This document shows positions 1-8,549 of a stretch of 64,000 bases of DNA, piece by piece. Source of the stretch: Phycisphaerae bacterium (lineage in GTDB: Bacteria > Planctomycetota > Phycisphaerae > UBA1845). The notes below the pieces were generated by a model. The model was not told where the DNA came from, did no database searches, and saw only the letters and a program-made list of their open reading frames with translations. Each line of letters starts with the position of its first letter. Within the stretch, counting starts at the first letter, position 1. The translations under genes were made by a program, and so were the position numbers. The stretch is taken from assembly GCA_028289375.1 (NCBI GenBank), contig JANQQK010000086.1, positions 1 through 64,000 on the forward strand, read 5' to 3'.

Positions 1-141
1 GTAGTTCCTGCTCGCGCGGATGAGCTTGATGCAGCCCATGCGGTCGGCTTCGCGTTCGGAGGACGCAGCCACGCGGACGGCCTCGAACAGATGTTCGACC
101 GCATGGGCTGCATCAAGCTCATCCGCGCGAGCAGGAACTAC
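1..141. repeat. Perfect 46-bp inverted repeat at the left edge
   Basis: Bases 1-46 are the exact reverse complement of bases 96-141, with 49 bases between them. Read on the minus strand, 95 down to 1 gives an open, protein-like frame (HLFEAVRVAASSEREADRMG) that runs into the same residues the plus strand encodes from 97. This is what a fold-back join at a contig end would produce. A genuine long hairpin cannot be excluded. Confidence 0.9.
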
Positions 142-1695
142 AAGCTGGCTTATTTGCTTACCGGTATGCTCTCACGCCGCTGTGCCCACACGATGAAAGC
201 GGCCGCCGACGCCTTACTGGAGATGGCCGGCGACGCGCTCACCGACTACCAGTACGCCATGGACACCGGTCAACAGGCCACCGTCCAGCGCGATCGGGTT
301 CGTGACGTGGCCGAGGCACTCGCCAGAGCGTTGGAATCGTGGCACGCGCATTTTCGCGCGGAAGTGCTCACCGCGTCGCTGTGGCTGTGCACGTTCACCG
401 AGGAAATCCTGTTCAAGCAATCCGCGTCAACGCGTACCCGACTGGCCCGCGCGATCAACAGCACAGTACGCGGCACGCTCTCTCCGCGATTGGCGGCCTT
501 CAGCCTTCGCGCGTTGGCACACTCCGAGCTGCGCCCCAACACGGCCAAAGCCATCGCCGCCAACACCGGTGCCGACTTCGTCAAAAGTCTCCTCAATGAA
601 TCGTGGGTCCTGCTCGACCCCAGCATTGCAAATGCCTGCCTCTGGGTGCACGACGCCGGTTGGTACGAACGCCACTTCGACATCGCGGGCGCACTGGACG
701 AACGATCCGCCGCACACGCCGTCCGATTCCTCGCCCAGAGCGGCGTCGCCAAAGACAATAAGCTCGCCATCTACAAACGCATGCTCCGCCTACAGCATGG
801 TCCATTGAGCGAAGCCGCCCTCTGGCAGGTCGTCGAGACATCCGGTGACGAATCCACCCGCATCCTGCAGGAAGTGGCCCGTTGGACCGATCGCACGCTC
901 TCCAGGATCGCCGAAATCGAATTGCTGCACCGCTCTGCTGATGTGCCGGAGCACAAAGCTGTCGACCTTTCCGTCGAAAGCCCTGATCGTGCTGCCGCCG
1001 AAGACTTCAACGCGCTCTGGCAACGGTTCGACATGCTCGATCCCGAAACACGTCGATGCGAACTCGAAGCCATCATCGACGCCTCCCCCAAAGTACACGA
1101 CTGGGTCCGCGAGCGTTTGGCCGCCAATGAACCGGACGATCGACTCAAGGCACTTGGGTTCGTCAAAGCCGCCGGCGTCATCGAACCCTTCGAAGAACGT
1201 ATTTACGCCCTCAGCCATGACGGCAGTACGTGTGTCCGCAGCGCAGCCATCGCGCTGCTCGCCGACGTCCGGAACAACGTCACCACACGCATTCTCAGGC
1301 AAGCCTTGAACGATCCGGATCGTCGCGTCCGTGCCAACGCCGTTGAATCGGCTGAAAGCGCCGACACGACCGAATGGATCGAACATCTCAAGGGAATGCT
1401 CAATGACGAAGACAACCGGGTTCGCGCCAACACCGTCAAGGCGCTGCTACCACACCAGGTGCGCGAAGCGGCTGTCACACTCCTCGACATGCTTGATGAT
1501 GATGAAGCCCTCAATCGCTTGAGCGCCCTTTGGGTCGTCGAGCAACTCAACCTCACGACCATGGCCAACCGCCTGAGAAACATGGCCCTCGACGATCCCG
1601 ACGATCGCATCCGCGAACGATCACGCGAGATTCTCGCATCGCATGCGCGCGGCGGAACCGTAAACACCGATCCAGGCAAGGTCTCAGCATCATGA
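91..1695 (+). CDS. HEAT-repeat domain protein, 5' end uncertain
   Basis: A mostly helical protein of about 534 residues. Its C-terminal half carries HEAT/PBS-lyase-type repeats, for example RVRANAVESAESADTTEWIE and RVRANTVKALLPHQ, each starting with a D.D.RVRA-like signature. Such repeats form a superhelical surface for protein binding and have no catalytic role of their own. No signal peptide is visible. The frame is open to the window edge, but the first 141 bases are an inverted repeat, so the first ATGs (91, 106, 169) may all be internal to a longer gene. The stop overlaps the next start by four bases (ATGA), so the two genes are probably translated together. The partner and pathway are unknown. 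Confidence 0.75.
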   Translation: MFDRMGCIKLIRASRNYKLAYLLTGMLSRRCAHTMKAAADALLEMAGDALTDYQYAMDTGQQATVQRDRVRDVAEALARALESWHAHFRAEVLTASLWLCTFTEEILFKQSASTRTRLARAINSTVRGTLSPRLAAFSLRALAHSELRPNTAKAIAANTGADFVKSLLNESWVLLDPSIANACLWVHDAGWYERHFDIAGALDERSAAHAVRFLAQSGVAKDNKLAIYKRMLRLQHGPLSEAALWQVVETSGDESTRILQEVARWTDRTLSRIAEIELLHRSADVPEHKAVDLSVESPDRAAAEDFNALWQRFDMLDPETRRCELEAIIDASPKVHDWVRERLAANEPDDRLKALGFVKAAGVIEPFEERIYALSHDGSTCVRSAAIALLADVRNNVTTRILRQALNDPDRRVRANAVESAESADTTEWIEHLKGMLNDEDNRVRANTVKALLPHQVREAAVTLLDMLDDDEALNRLSALWVVEQLNLTTMANRLRNMALDDPDDRIRERSREILASHARGGTVNTDPGKVSAS

Positions 1696-2120
1696 ACCAG
1701 ACACCGATTCAACATCCCACCGAGTACATGCAGGAGCACTTCGAGAAGGGCGGTGACATCCAGAACTTCCTGCTCGTCCTGCTCGGCGTTGTCGCGCTCT
1801 TCGTCATCCTGGCCATCGTCCACCGCATCCAACGCGGCGGCATCTCGGCCACGACGCCCAACAGCCCCTTACGGCTATTCAAAACGACGATCACCGAACT
1901 CGGACTCTCCGTCCGTCAGCGCGACTTCCTCGGACGCGTCGCGACCGACATCAACCTCGCTCACCCGACCATGATGCTCCTCAGTCCCACGCTTTTCGAT
2001 CGCGAACTTGACCGCTGGTGGGAGATTCGTGGAGGCATGAGCGAACGCGCACGCAACAACGCCCGCAAGATGGCCAACTCCGTCCGGGAAACACTTTTCG
2101 AAGACTCGACCCCTGACTGA
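1692..2120 (+). CDS. Small single-pass membrane protein, function unknown
   Basis: A 142-residue protein with a polar N-terminus of about 24 residues, one hydrophobic segment (about residues 25-43, FLLVLLGVVALFVILAIVH) and a basic flank (HRIQRGG) that suggests the C-terminal part faces the cytoplasm. The soluble part (about 55-140) is helical with charged residues and a tryptophan pair. The start is the ATG that overlaps the stop of the HEAT-repeat gene, which implies translational coupling and perhaps a shared complex. I do not recognise the family. It ends 20 bases before the stop of the convergent phosphoesterase gene, with no clear terminator between them. Confidence 0.7.
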   Translation: MNQTPIQHPTEYMQEHFEKGGDIQNFLLVLLGVVALFVILAIVHRIQRGGISATTPNSPLRLFKTTITELGLSVRQRDFLGRVATDINLAHPTMMLLSPTLFDRELDRWWEIRGGMSERARNNARKMANSVRETLFEDSTPD

Positions 2121-2140
2121 CACGCCCCGGCAACCCTCGG

Positions 2141-2629
2141 TTACGAATCTGCGATCTCGTGAAATGTCAGCTCATCTGTCGACGTGTCGAGCGTCGCGAC
2201 GGTCTTCGGGTTGGCCCGGTGCAACGCACCAGGATTGATAATGCGGACCTGCCCCACATGCTCGTCGCGCCTTTGATGCGAATGGCCACAGAGCACATAG
2301 TCAGCTTCGATGGACTCTGCATGGGCAAACGCCCGCTCGTGCCCGTGAAAAACTGCGAACCGTTTCCCATCGATCTCGCGCTCGAGCGGAATCGCCGCAG
2401 GCTCACGCACGCCGGTCGAATCCAGAAATGCTCGTAGCCCACCGTCGGGAAAGTCACAATTGCCCCACACGAAATCGACGTTTCGCCCGACAAACGTCTC
2501 GAGCACATCGATCCCGCCGACATCGCCGCAGTGGAAGACATGCCGCACGCCACATTCATCAAACAGCGCGAACGCTCGACGCACCATCTCAGCGCGCCCG
2601 TGACTGTCAGACATGATGCCGACCAGCAT
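2141..2629 (-). CDS. YfcE/MJ0936-type metallophosphoesterase
   Basis: A 162-residue calcineurin-like phosphodiesterase of the small YfcE/MJ0936 class. The two-metal site motifs are all present in order: DSH (residues 8-10), GDVGG (35-39), GNCD (56-59), a FHGH segment and GHSH, followed by the typical NPG. Members hydrolyse phosphodiester bonds in the cytoplasm; natural substrates are mostly unknown. The length is normal for the family. It lies ten bases downstream of the 60-residue hydrophobic ORF and is probably co-transcribed with it. The fold is certain, the substrate is not. Confidence 0.9.
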   Translation of the reverse strand: MLVGIMSDSHGRAEMVRRAFALFDECGVRHVFHCGDVGGIDVLETFVGRNVDFVWGNCDFPDGGLRAFLDSTGVREPAAIPLEREIDGKRFAVFHGHERAFAHAESIEADYVLCGHSHQRRDEHVGQVRIINPGALHRANPKTVATLDTSTDELTFHEIADS

Positions 2630-2638
2630 GACCGCCGA

Positions 2639-2821
2639 TCAGCCGGTTGTGCCGAATATCGGCCCAAACAACGCCGTGACGATGGCGGTCAGCAGCGAGG
2701 TGAGAAAGCTGGCCAGTGGAATCAGAAACTCCGTGCTCGTCACAAACCCCTCAAGCCCTTCAACAAGCGATGCCTGTGCGAGCATGGTCGCGTTCGTTGT
2801 CAGATCGGTCAGCGTGGTCAT
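2639..2821 (-). CDS. Small hydrophobic protein (60 residues)
   Basis: A 60-residue protein with a polar first third and a strongly hydrophobic stretch from about residue 32 to 57 (FLIPLASFLTSLLTAIVTAL), consistent with one membrane helix. A good ribosome site (GAGGAG) lies about nine bases before the ATG, which is the main reason to believe it is translated. It ends ten bases before the phosphoesterase start, suggesting a two-gene transcript. No family is recognised. It could be a small membrane regulator of its neighbour, but that is only inference from position. Confidence 0.5.
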   Translation of the reverse strand: MTTLTDLTTNATMLAQASLVEGLEGFVTSTEFLIPLASFLTSLLTAIVTALFGPIFGTTG

Positions 2822-2892
2822 CTCGATTCACTCCTCGTTGTGCCGCTTGAGCCAACCGCGATTATACACCAACCCGCCAGACTGCCACCCTG

Positions 2893-3639
2893 TCAGCTTT
2901 CGCCTTCAGTGTCATTGAAATCAACGGCCGGCGCGGTCCGAGCCTCATCGGAAATCTCAAAGTACTCCGCCTTCTCCACGCCCGCCAACCCGCAGTAAAG
3001 CCGACCCGTCACCTTGCGACAGAACGCATTGAGCGTCTTCACGGCATCGTTGTATCGCTTCCGCTCGACCGACAGGCGATTCTCCGTGCCCTCCAGTTGC
3101 GACTGCAGATTCAGGAAAGACTGATTCGATTTCAACTCCGGGTACGTTTCCTTCAGCACCAGCAGACGCGACAACGCCGACTCGAACGAACCCACCGCAG
3201 CCGCCTTTTGCGCGGGCGACTTGGCCTGGAAATACTTCTCACGCGACTTGGCCACCCCAAGGAAGATCTTTTCCTCCTGCTTGGCCACCCCCTTGACCGT
3301 CGACACGAGATTCGGAATCAACTCGAAGCGTCGCTGCAACTGGTTCTCGACCTGTGCCCACTGCGAATCGACACCCTCGTCGAGTGACACGGCTTTGTTG
3401 TATCCGCTGAACGCGCAGCCACCGATCAGCACCGCCCCAAAAAGCAGCACACCGAATATCACGATCAATGCCTTACCGAATCCCATCGAACCACCTCCAC
3501 GTGATTGCCTGCCACGGTTGTCATCAGCCACAAACGATCCGCCCGCTGCCGCCATCGGCTGCCCGCACGATTTGCAGAACCGCGCGTCGGGCAGATTCTC
3601 CGCACCGCACGACGAACAGGATCTACCAGCTCGAACCAC
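2893..3639 (-). CDS. LemA family membrane protein with N-terminal zinc ribbon
   Basis: A 248-residue LemA-type protein. Near the N-terminus is a zinc ribbon (CSSCG..LPDARFCKSCGQP), then a low-complexity linker, one membrane helix (LIVIFGVLLFGAVLIGGCAF) and the LemA helical bundle with its signature near YNKAVSLDEGVDSQW and RRFELIPNLVSTVKG. The start chosen is a GTG at 3639, just behind GGAGGAGG and overlapping the TPM-domain gene by 17 bases; a longer ATG start at 3720 would overlap it by 98 bases. LemA proteins are membrane-anchored with unknown biochemical function and often pair with TPM-domain proteins, as here. The added zinc ribbon is typical of planctomycete membrane proteins. Confidence 0.85.
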   Translation of the reverse strand: MVRAGRSCSSCGAENLPDARFCKSCGQPMAAAGGSFVADDNRGRQSRGGGSMGFGKALIVIFGVLLFGAVLIGGCAFSGYNKAVSLDEGVDSQWAQVENQLQRRFELIPNLVSTVKGVAKQEEKIFLGVAKSREKYFQAKSPAQKAAAVGSFESALSRLLVLKETYPELKSNQSFLNLQSQLEGTENRLSVERKRYNDAVKTLNAFCRKVTGRLYCGLAGVEKAEYFEISDEARTAPAVDFNDTEGES

Positions 3640-4471
3640 CGCCGCCTCCTCCGAATCCACCCCCGCCGCCAAACGACCCACCGCCAAATCCGCCACCAAA
3701 CCCACCGCCGAATCCGCCACCGCCGCCCCAGTGCGACCTGCGACTGCCGCCGCTGAGAATGCTGCCGATCAGCAGCGCCTGCATCAGCCCACCGCCGATA
3801 CCACGTCCTCCCCATGCGCCGTAATGCCCACGCCGCCGCCCGATCGAACCAAACACCATCATCATGATCATCAGCGGGAAGAACCCGCAGCCACACAGCG
3901 CACCACCGGGCCGACGCCGACCCTGTCGATGTGTCTGATGATGCACCTGTCGCCGCACAACCGGCACGCCCGACAACTGGACATTCGACTCAGCCGCCAC
4001 CTTATTCGCGACAGCCACCACGACATCGCGAATACCACCACCGAATTGCCGCTTGCGAAACTTCGGCACCGCCAATTGATCCACCGCCTGCCGGCACCAG
4101 CCATCCGGCAACGCACCTTCCAGCCCATAACCGGTGTGAATGAAAATCAACTTCGGATCGAGCGTCACGACGATCAACGCGCCGTTGTCCTCTCCCTGCT
4201 TACCGAGCTTCCACGCCTCCGCATGGCGAAATCCGAACCCCCGGCCATCCTCGCCACCGGTCGACTGGACGGTCAGCACCTTCACTTGGGCGGTCGTCTT
4301 CTGCTCCAGTTCGCGAAGCCAACGCTCCATCTCGCCCTCAGCCGCGGGATCGACGATGTTGGCCTTGTCGATGACGAACGTACCGGGATCACGAATCGTC
4401 AGCTCCGCCGACGCGAACGCCGAACACATCATCAGGGCCAGGATGGCAACGGCAGGGCGGTTACAGAGCAT
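3623..4471 (-). CDS. TPM-domain (YgcG-like) membrane protein with glycine-rich tail
   Basis: A 282-residue protein. A signal sequence (about residues 1-23, ending in ASAEL) precedes a TPM domain (about 24-165) with the family hallmarks GTFVIDKANIVD, TAQVKVLTVQST, NGALIVV and IHTGYGLEG. A membrane segment (FFPLMIMMMVFGSI) and a tail of GGGFGGG repeats ending in SSW follow, the usual architecture of TPM_phosphatase-type proteins. The active part would lie outside the membrane. The ATG at 4471 is preferred because it overlaps the upstream stop by 11 bases and puts the hydrophobic segment at the N-terminus; an ATG at 4531 would add 20 cytoplasmic-type residues. The function of the family is debated (envelope maintenance or repair). 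Confidence 0.85.
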   Translation of the reverse strand: MLCNRPAVAILALMMCSAFASAELTIRDPGTFVIDKANIVDPAAEGEMERWLRELEQKTTAQVKVLTVQSTGGEDGRGFGFRHAEAWKLGKQGEDNGALIVVTLDPKLIFIHTGYGLEGALPDGWCRQAVDQLAVPKFRKRQFGGGIRDVVVAVANKVAAESNVQLSGVPVVRRQVHHQTHRQGRRRPGGALCGCGFFPLMIMMMVFGSIGRRRGHYGAWGGRGIGGGLMQALLIGSILSGGSRRSHWGGGGGFGGGFGGGFGGGSFGGGGGFGGGGGGSSW

Positions 4472-5186
4472 CAGCCAACCCCGCCAGCGCTTCGACATCC
4501 GCATACAACCGTTCAAACGACGCCCAATCATGGGTGGCAGACGGGGACATCGCGTCGCGAATACCGCCGAACGTGCGCTCGAAACGCTTCTCCGCTGCCG
4601 CCAGCAACTCGCCCGGTGACGTCACTTCCCGCTCACCTGCCAGCCACAGCAGCCCCCGCAACGTCCGGATCAGCCCTTCGCCCGCATCCAACTCGACGGC
4701 CTCCAGAACATCATCCCGACCCGCCGCCGCCAGCAATCCCTGCCGCAAACCGATCAGCAGCGCCTTAAACTCACGCTCGCACTGCAGCCGAACATGCGCC
4801 TCGTCGAATGTCAGCGCTCTGAACGGGTCATCGCCCATCACCGTCACGTGCAGCTTGCCGATGTCCATCAGCTCAAGTGGAAACGCATCCCGCGAGGCCT
4901 CGATGTAATCCCGTGTCATGATCAGCGGCGCCGCGATGCGAAGCTTGCCAAGTCGTGCACCATGCAGCGACAACGATCGCAGAAAGGCCAGATCAACGCT
5001 CGCCACCTCAACCACGTTCCGCGCGACATGAACACGCGGATCGAAGTCCTGCGTGGCCGCAATCCCGAAAAGCGTGAGTGAGCGCACAGCCTCACCGCCG
5101 AGCTTACCGAGCAGCTCCGCATACTCGCCCATCGGCCCGATCAGATCTTCATCAATGTTGTCCAGACGCACACCAGATTCGGTCAT
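4461..5186 (-). CDS. Nucleotidyltransferase-fold-like protein, probably non-catalytic
   Basis: A 241-residue soluble protein and first gene of the LemA/TPM operon. The segment LTLFGIAATQDFDP resembles the start of the nucleotidyltransferase fold (LFGSxA), and DAFPLELMDIGK followed later by HVRLQCEREFKALLIGLR resembles the back part of aminoglycoside-type nucleotidyltransferase-like proteins. The metal-binding GS...D.D triad is not evident, so it may have lost catalysis. Overlap with the TPM gene (ATGCTCTGTAA) implies coupled translation. The fold assignment is from pattern resemblance only. Grouping with LemA and TPM suggests a role in the same envelope process. Confidence 0.55.
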   Translation of the reverse strand: MTESGVRLDNIDEDLIGPMGEYAELLGKLGGEAVRSLTLFGIAATQDFDPRVHVARNVVEVASVDLAFLRSLSLHGARLGKLRIAAPLIMTRDYIEASRDAFPLELMDIGKLHVTVMGDDPFRALTFDEAHVRLQCEREFKALLIGLRQGLLAAAGRDDVLEAVELDAGEGLIRTLRGLLWLAGEREVTSPGELLAAAEKRFERTFGGIRDAMSPSATHDWASFERLYADVEALAGLADAL

Positions 5187-5337
5187 ACATTTCTCCCGCC
5201 AGCAGGCCTACCATCACAACGTAGCACGCCGAGAACTGCCCGCAAGTATACAAGCGGGCGAAGATTGGAATGGCCGACAAGTGCGTGCAACAACGTGACT
5301 GTTTTCAACAATACCGCGACCCGATATGCTCCCGCCC

Positions 5338-6387
5338 ATGGCAGAAGCACGCAAAATCAGGCTGACCGATTACGCCAGTTGCGCCGGGTGAGCGGGCAAG
5401 CTCCCCGTGGAGCTGACGACGCAGGTCGTGCGTCAACTGACCCCCGCCGGCAACCCGAACGTCCTTGTCGGAACCAACCAGTTCGATGACGCCGGCGTCT
5501 ACCGCATCAGCGATTCGCAGGCCATCGTGCAAACGGTCGATTTCTTCCCGCCACTGGTCGACGATCCGTTCGTCTTTGGCCAAATCGCCGCCGCCAACAG
5601 CCTCTCTGATATCTACGCCATGGGCGGCACCCCGATCACCGCGCTCAACATCGTGGGCTACCCCGACAAGGACCTCCCCGCCGACATCCTGACCGCCATC
5701 CTCGAAGGCGGTAGCGAACGCGCCCGGAAAGCCGGTGTCGCCATCCTCGGCGGCCACAGCGTCCGCGACAGCGAGATTAAGTACGGCATGGCTGTCACCG
5801 GCACGATCGACCCAAACCACGTCATCACCAACGCCGGCGCCAAACCAGGTGATAAGCTGATCCTCACCAAACCCATCGGCAGCGGTGTACTGACCAGCGC
5901 CGCCAAGTCCGGCAAGATGCCGGAGGTTGAGCTGCAGCAAGCCATCGACGTGATGATCGAACTGAACCACGCCGCCGCCGCCGTCATGCTCAACGTCGAC
6001 ACCCACGCCGCCACCGACATCACAGGATTCGGATTGCTTGGACACGCTTATGAGATGGCCAGCGCGTCCGACGTCACACTGAATCTGGACGCATCAACGG
6101 TCCCTCTGCTCGACCGCACCCTCGAATTCGCAGCGCAGGGCATCGTCACCCGCGCCCACAAAGCCACCCTCGCCCACCTCGGCGATCAGATCACGATCAA
6201 CAACGTCGACGAACACCTCGTCAACGTGCTCGCCGACGCGCAGACGTCCGGCGGTTTGCTGATCGCTGTCGCCGAAGCGGATGCCGACAAATTGATCACC
6301 GCCCTGCAAAAAGCCAATACCGCATGCGCCGCGATCATCGGACAGGTCGCAGCTCGTGGGGCGTCTGCAATCGTCCTGCAGGGTTAG
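5338..6387 (+). CDS. selD: Selenide, water dikinase SelD with selenocysteine (TGA) at position 18
   Basis: A 349-residue enzyme that makes selenophosphate from selenide and ATP, the selenium donor for selenocysteine and selenouridine synthesis. From the ATG at 5338 the frame reads IRLTDYASCAG, then an in-frame TGA (5389-5391), then AGKLP. The TGA falls where other SelD proteins have the catalytic Cys (Cys17 in E. coli), three residues before the essential Lys (here Lys21). It is therefore read as selenocysteine, not as a stop. The remaining domain is intact: TVDFFPPLVDDPF, GQIAAANSLSDIYAMGG, LGGHSV, TKPIGSGV, DITGFGLLGH and TSGGLL. A hairpin immediately follows the TGA. Standard gene callers would start at the GTG at 5407 and lose the active site. 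The stop overlaps that of the convergent lipoprotein gene. Confidence 0.95.
5389..5414 (+). promoter_or_regulatory. Candidate bacterial SECIS hairpin after the selD TGA
   Basis: The selenocysteine TGA (5389-5391) is followed by a perfect 6-bp stem, AGCTCC (5399-5404) with GGAGCT (5409-5414), closing a four-base loop CCGT. The loop starts 14 bases after the TGA, close to the spacing of known bacterial SECIS elements read by SelB. The sequence match to a consensus loop is weak, so this is inferred from position and pairing. Confidence 0.6.
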
Positions 6388-7547
6388 TCCACACGGAGGC
6401 TTAGTTGATAATTGCCAAACGAGGCATCGTGACCAGCCACGCGGATGAAGTACGACACCCCAGCCTCGACTTCCCAAGTCAGAATTGCATTCAACGTCGA
6501 AAATGAACCGGCAGTGCAACCCGGATCGTCACTGCTGCAAGCCAGTTCCTCCGTCATGTCGGCGTTGAACACCGCCACCGTCACATCGAAATCTGTGAAC
6601 GCAGCACAGGTCCTCGCCGTCGCCGTACCGGAAGTCTCAGCCGTCCAGCAATACCATCGGTCCTGCACGTCGACATCGGAACAGCTTGTATCATCTCCGG
6701 TCATGAAGCTGTTTCGTTCCGTGCTGTCGCGGTCGACGAATATCCCCTCCGCACCACCAAGATCGCCCGGTATCTGTTCACACGTCTCAGGCTCATCCGC
6801 AATCGGTGGGCACGCATCGCCAAACAGATCGTCGTCCTCATTCTCCTGCCCCGGATTGGCCAGACTCACGCAGTTGTCGCAGACATTGCCCACGCCATCA
6901 CCGTCACCGTCCGCCTGATCCGCGTTGGCCATGTCCGGACAGTTGTCGTCCACATTCAGGACACCGTCGCCATCCCGATCATCATTGTCCGGCTCCTCAC
7001 AGCCATCGGGCACACCATCGCCATCCGCGTCATCGCGATCATCGAACCCCGGACACGAATCCTCGTCATCACAGACTGTGTCACCATCGCTGTCGACACA
7101 TGCCGGCGGGTCCGAATCCATCGGCTCATTCATGTCGCCGCCCGCATAGAAGACTTCGCCGCTGATCACGTCCAGCAGCAATTCGTCGACCGGGGCGGAG
7201 GACATGTTGGCAATGTTGTAGAGCGTCAACAGTACCTGGCCGTCACTGACGCCATTGACGTCAATGTCATCTCCCTCACCGGGAAGCTCCATCGGGTTGG
7301 TTTCCGTCCCATAGGAATCGGCGGGCGGGTCACCGAAGCTGATCTGCCCACCGTCATCACTCGACTGCGAGATGTAGATTCGCGCGCCACCACCAAAGGC
7401 GTCGGTCACGTTAACGGTGATTCCCTCGCCGACAGACTCTCCAGGCTCACCGTCCTCGAAGGACAAAGATGAAACGCAGCCAGTCTGACTGATCGTCAAC
7501 GCCAGGCAAACCAACAACAACCGCGACGAATACCAATACGCATTCAT
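6384..7547 (-). CDS. Secreted lipoprotein with thrombospondin type-3 repeats
   Basis: A 387-residue protein starting MNAYWYSSRLLLVCLAL with a lipobox-like SQTGC around residue 25, so probably lipid-anchored outside the cytoplasmic membrane. The middle carries calcium-binding thrombospondin type-3 repeats (DSDGDTVCDDEDSCPGFDD, DGDGVPDGC, DRDGDGVLNVDDNCP, DGDGDGVGNVCDNC). The C-terminal part (about 260-387), with TERNSFMTGDD, DRWYCWTAETSG and SYFIRVAGHDASFGNYQL, looks like a pre-peptidase-C-type beta-sandwich. The ATG at 7547 follows GGGAGG at a good distance. Function is presumably structural or adhesive; no catalytic site is seen. Its TAA overlaps the selD TAG in the bases TTAG. Confidence 0.8.
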   Translation of the reverse strand: MNAYWYSSRLLLVCLALTISQTGCVSSLSFEDGEPGESVGEGITVNVTDAFGGGARIYISQSSDDGGQISFGDPPADSYGTETNPMELPGEGDDIDVNGVSDGQVLLTLYNIANMSSAPVDELLLDVISGEVFYAGGDMNEPMDSDPPACVDSDGDTVCDDEDSCPGFDDRDDADGDGVPDGCEEPDNDDRDGDGVLNVDDNCPDMANADQADGDGDGVGNVCDNCVSLANPGQENEDDDLFGDACPPIADEPETCEQIPGDLGGAEGIFVDRDSTERNSFMTGDDTSCSDVDVQDRWYCWTAETSGTATARTCAAFTDFDVTVAVFNADMTEELACSSDDPGCTAGSFSTLNAILTWEVEAGVSYFIRVAGHDASFGNYQLSLRVD

Positions 7548-7656
7548 ACCACACCTCCCAAGTAACCCATGAGCGAGCATGCGCGACGCTCGTTTGGCCA
7601 CGATCGTATCGATCTGCGTCCTCGACCGACAAGTGCAGAGTTCACAACCTCACGAA

Positions 7657-8526
7657 TTAGAGGTCGAGCGTCCGCGCAACAAACGGCTTGTTCTTCGCAA
7701 AATCAAGCTCGCCGCCGCCGAGCCGATGGTCATGCGGAAATGCCAGACACGCATCATTCTGTCGAACGCGTTCAAAAATCGCATACTTCTCAGAAATGGT
7801 CTTCAATGGCTCGTTGTCATACGCCATCACCCACGGCACGCGCAAATGACTGGCCGTCGGAATCGCATCCCCCGTCCAGATCAACTCGTGGCTGTCGTCA
7901 AAGAACACCGGCAGCAACTGATAGGGCGTATGACCATGACTGAGCATAAACCGCACACCGTCCCACGGCGCCGCCGGGCTGTCGCCCTCAACCAACTGCA
8001 ACGCCGACGATCCATCCAGAAACGCAAAGTCATGACGCAGGAACGAGCCGCGATCCTTCTCGGTCGGGGTGTTTGCATGATGCCAATGTCCCGCATGCAA
8101 CCAGACCTTCGCATTCGGAAACGCCGGCCTCGTCCCACCACCCGGCTCATCCGCCCAATCCGCCAATCCTCCGTTGTGATCGAAGTGCAGATGCGTCGCG
8201 ATCACGTCCGTCACATTGTCACGCTGCAATCCCCAATGTTCGGCCAGCGCTCGATCAATGGCCGTCTCGTCATGCGCAATCGCAAACCGGGCAGCCTGCT
8301 TCTCGTCCCACTTTGTCCCGTTCCCCGTATCAACCAGAACGACCGTCGACCTGTCCTTCGACACGGCCACGAGCGTCCGCGTCGCCAACAGGATGCGGTT
8401 CTCATCGTCCACATCCTCATGGCCTTTCCACAAGACCTTGGGCACGACGCCGAACATCGCGCCGCCATCGAGTCGAAACGTACCGGTTTGAACAGAAATG
8501 ATGTCGAATTCGCCGATTGTGATCAT
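7657..8526 (-). CDS. MBL-fold metallo-hydrolase at the end of the paa operon
   Basis: A 289-residue metallo-beta-lactamase-fold hydrolase. The zinc motif HLHFDH is at residues 112-117, with further ligands in LHAGHWHH, LSHGHTPYQ (the His after the barrel) and WTGDAIP, and PHDH near the C-terminus. The overall pattern resembles the lactonase/quorum-quenching branch more than glyoxalase II. The gene is last in the tetR-paaABCD transcript, 23 bases after paaD, so it may hydrolyse a lactone or thioester intermediate of phenylacetate breakdown. That role is inference. No signal peptide is visible, so it is cytoplasmic. Confidence 0.85.
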   Translation of the reverse strand: MITIGEFDIISVQTGTFRLDGGAMFGVVPKVLWKGHEDVDDENRILLATRTLVAVSKDRSTVVLVDTGNGTKWDEKQAARFAIAHDETAIDRALAEHWGLQRDNVTDVIATHLHFDHNGGLADWADEPGGGTRPAFPNAKVWLHAGHWHHANTPTEKDRGSFLRHDFAFLDGSSALQLVEGDSPAAPWDGVRFMLSHGHTPYQLLPVFFDDSHELIWTGDAIPTASHLRVPWVMAYDNEPLKTISEKYAIFERVRQNDACLAFPHDHRLGGGELDFAKNKPFVARTLDL

Positions 8527-8549
8527 GGTCGCACCGCCTCAGAGGCAGG

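Noticed and set aside
5389..5391. TGA in selD as a true stop or pseudogene
   Set aside because: The frame upstream carries conserved SelD residues, the TGA aligns with the catalytic Cys, and the remainder is intact; selenocysteine explains all of it.
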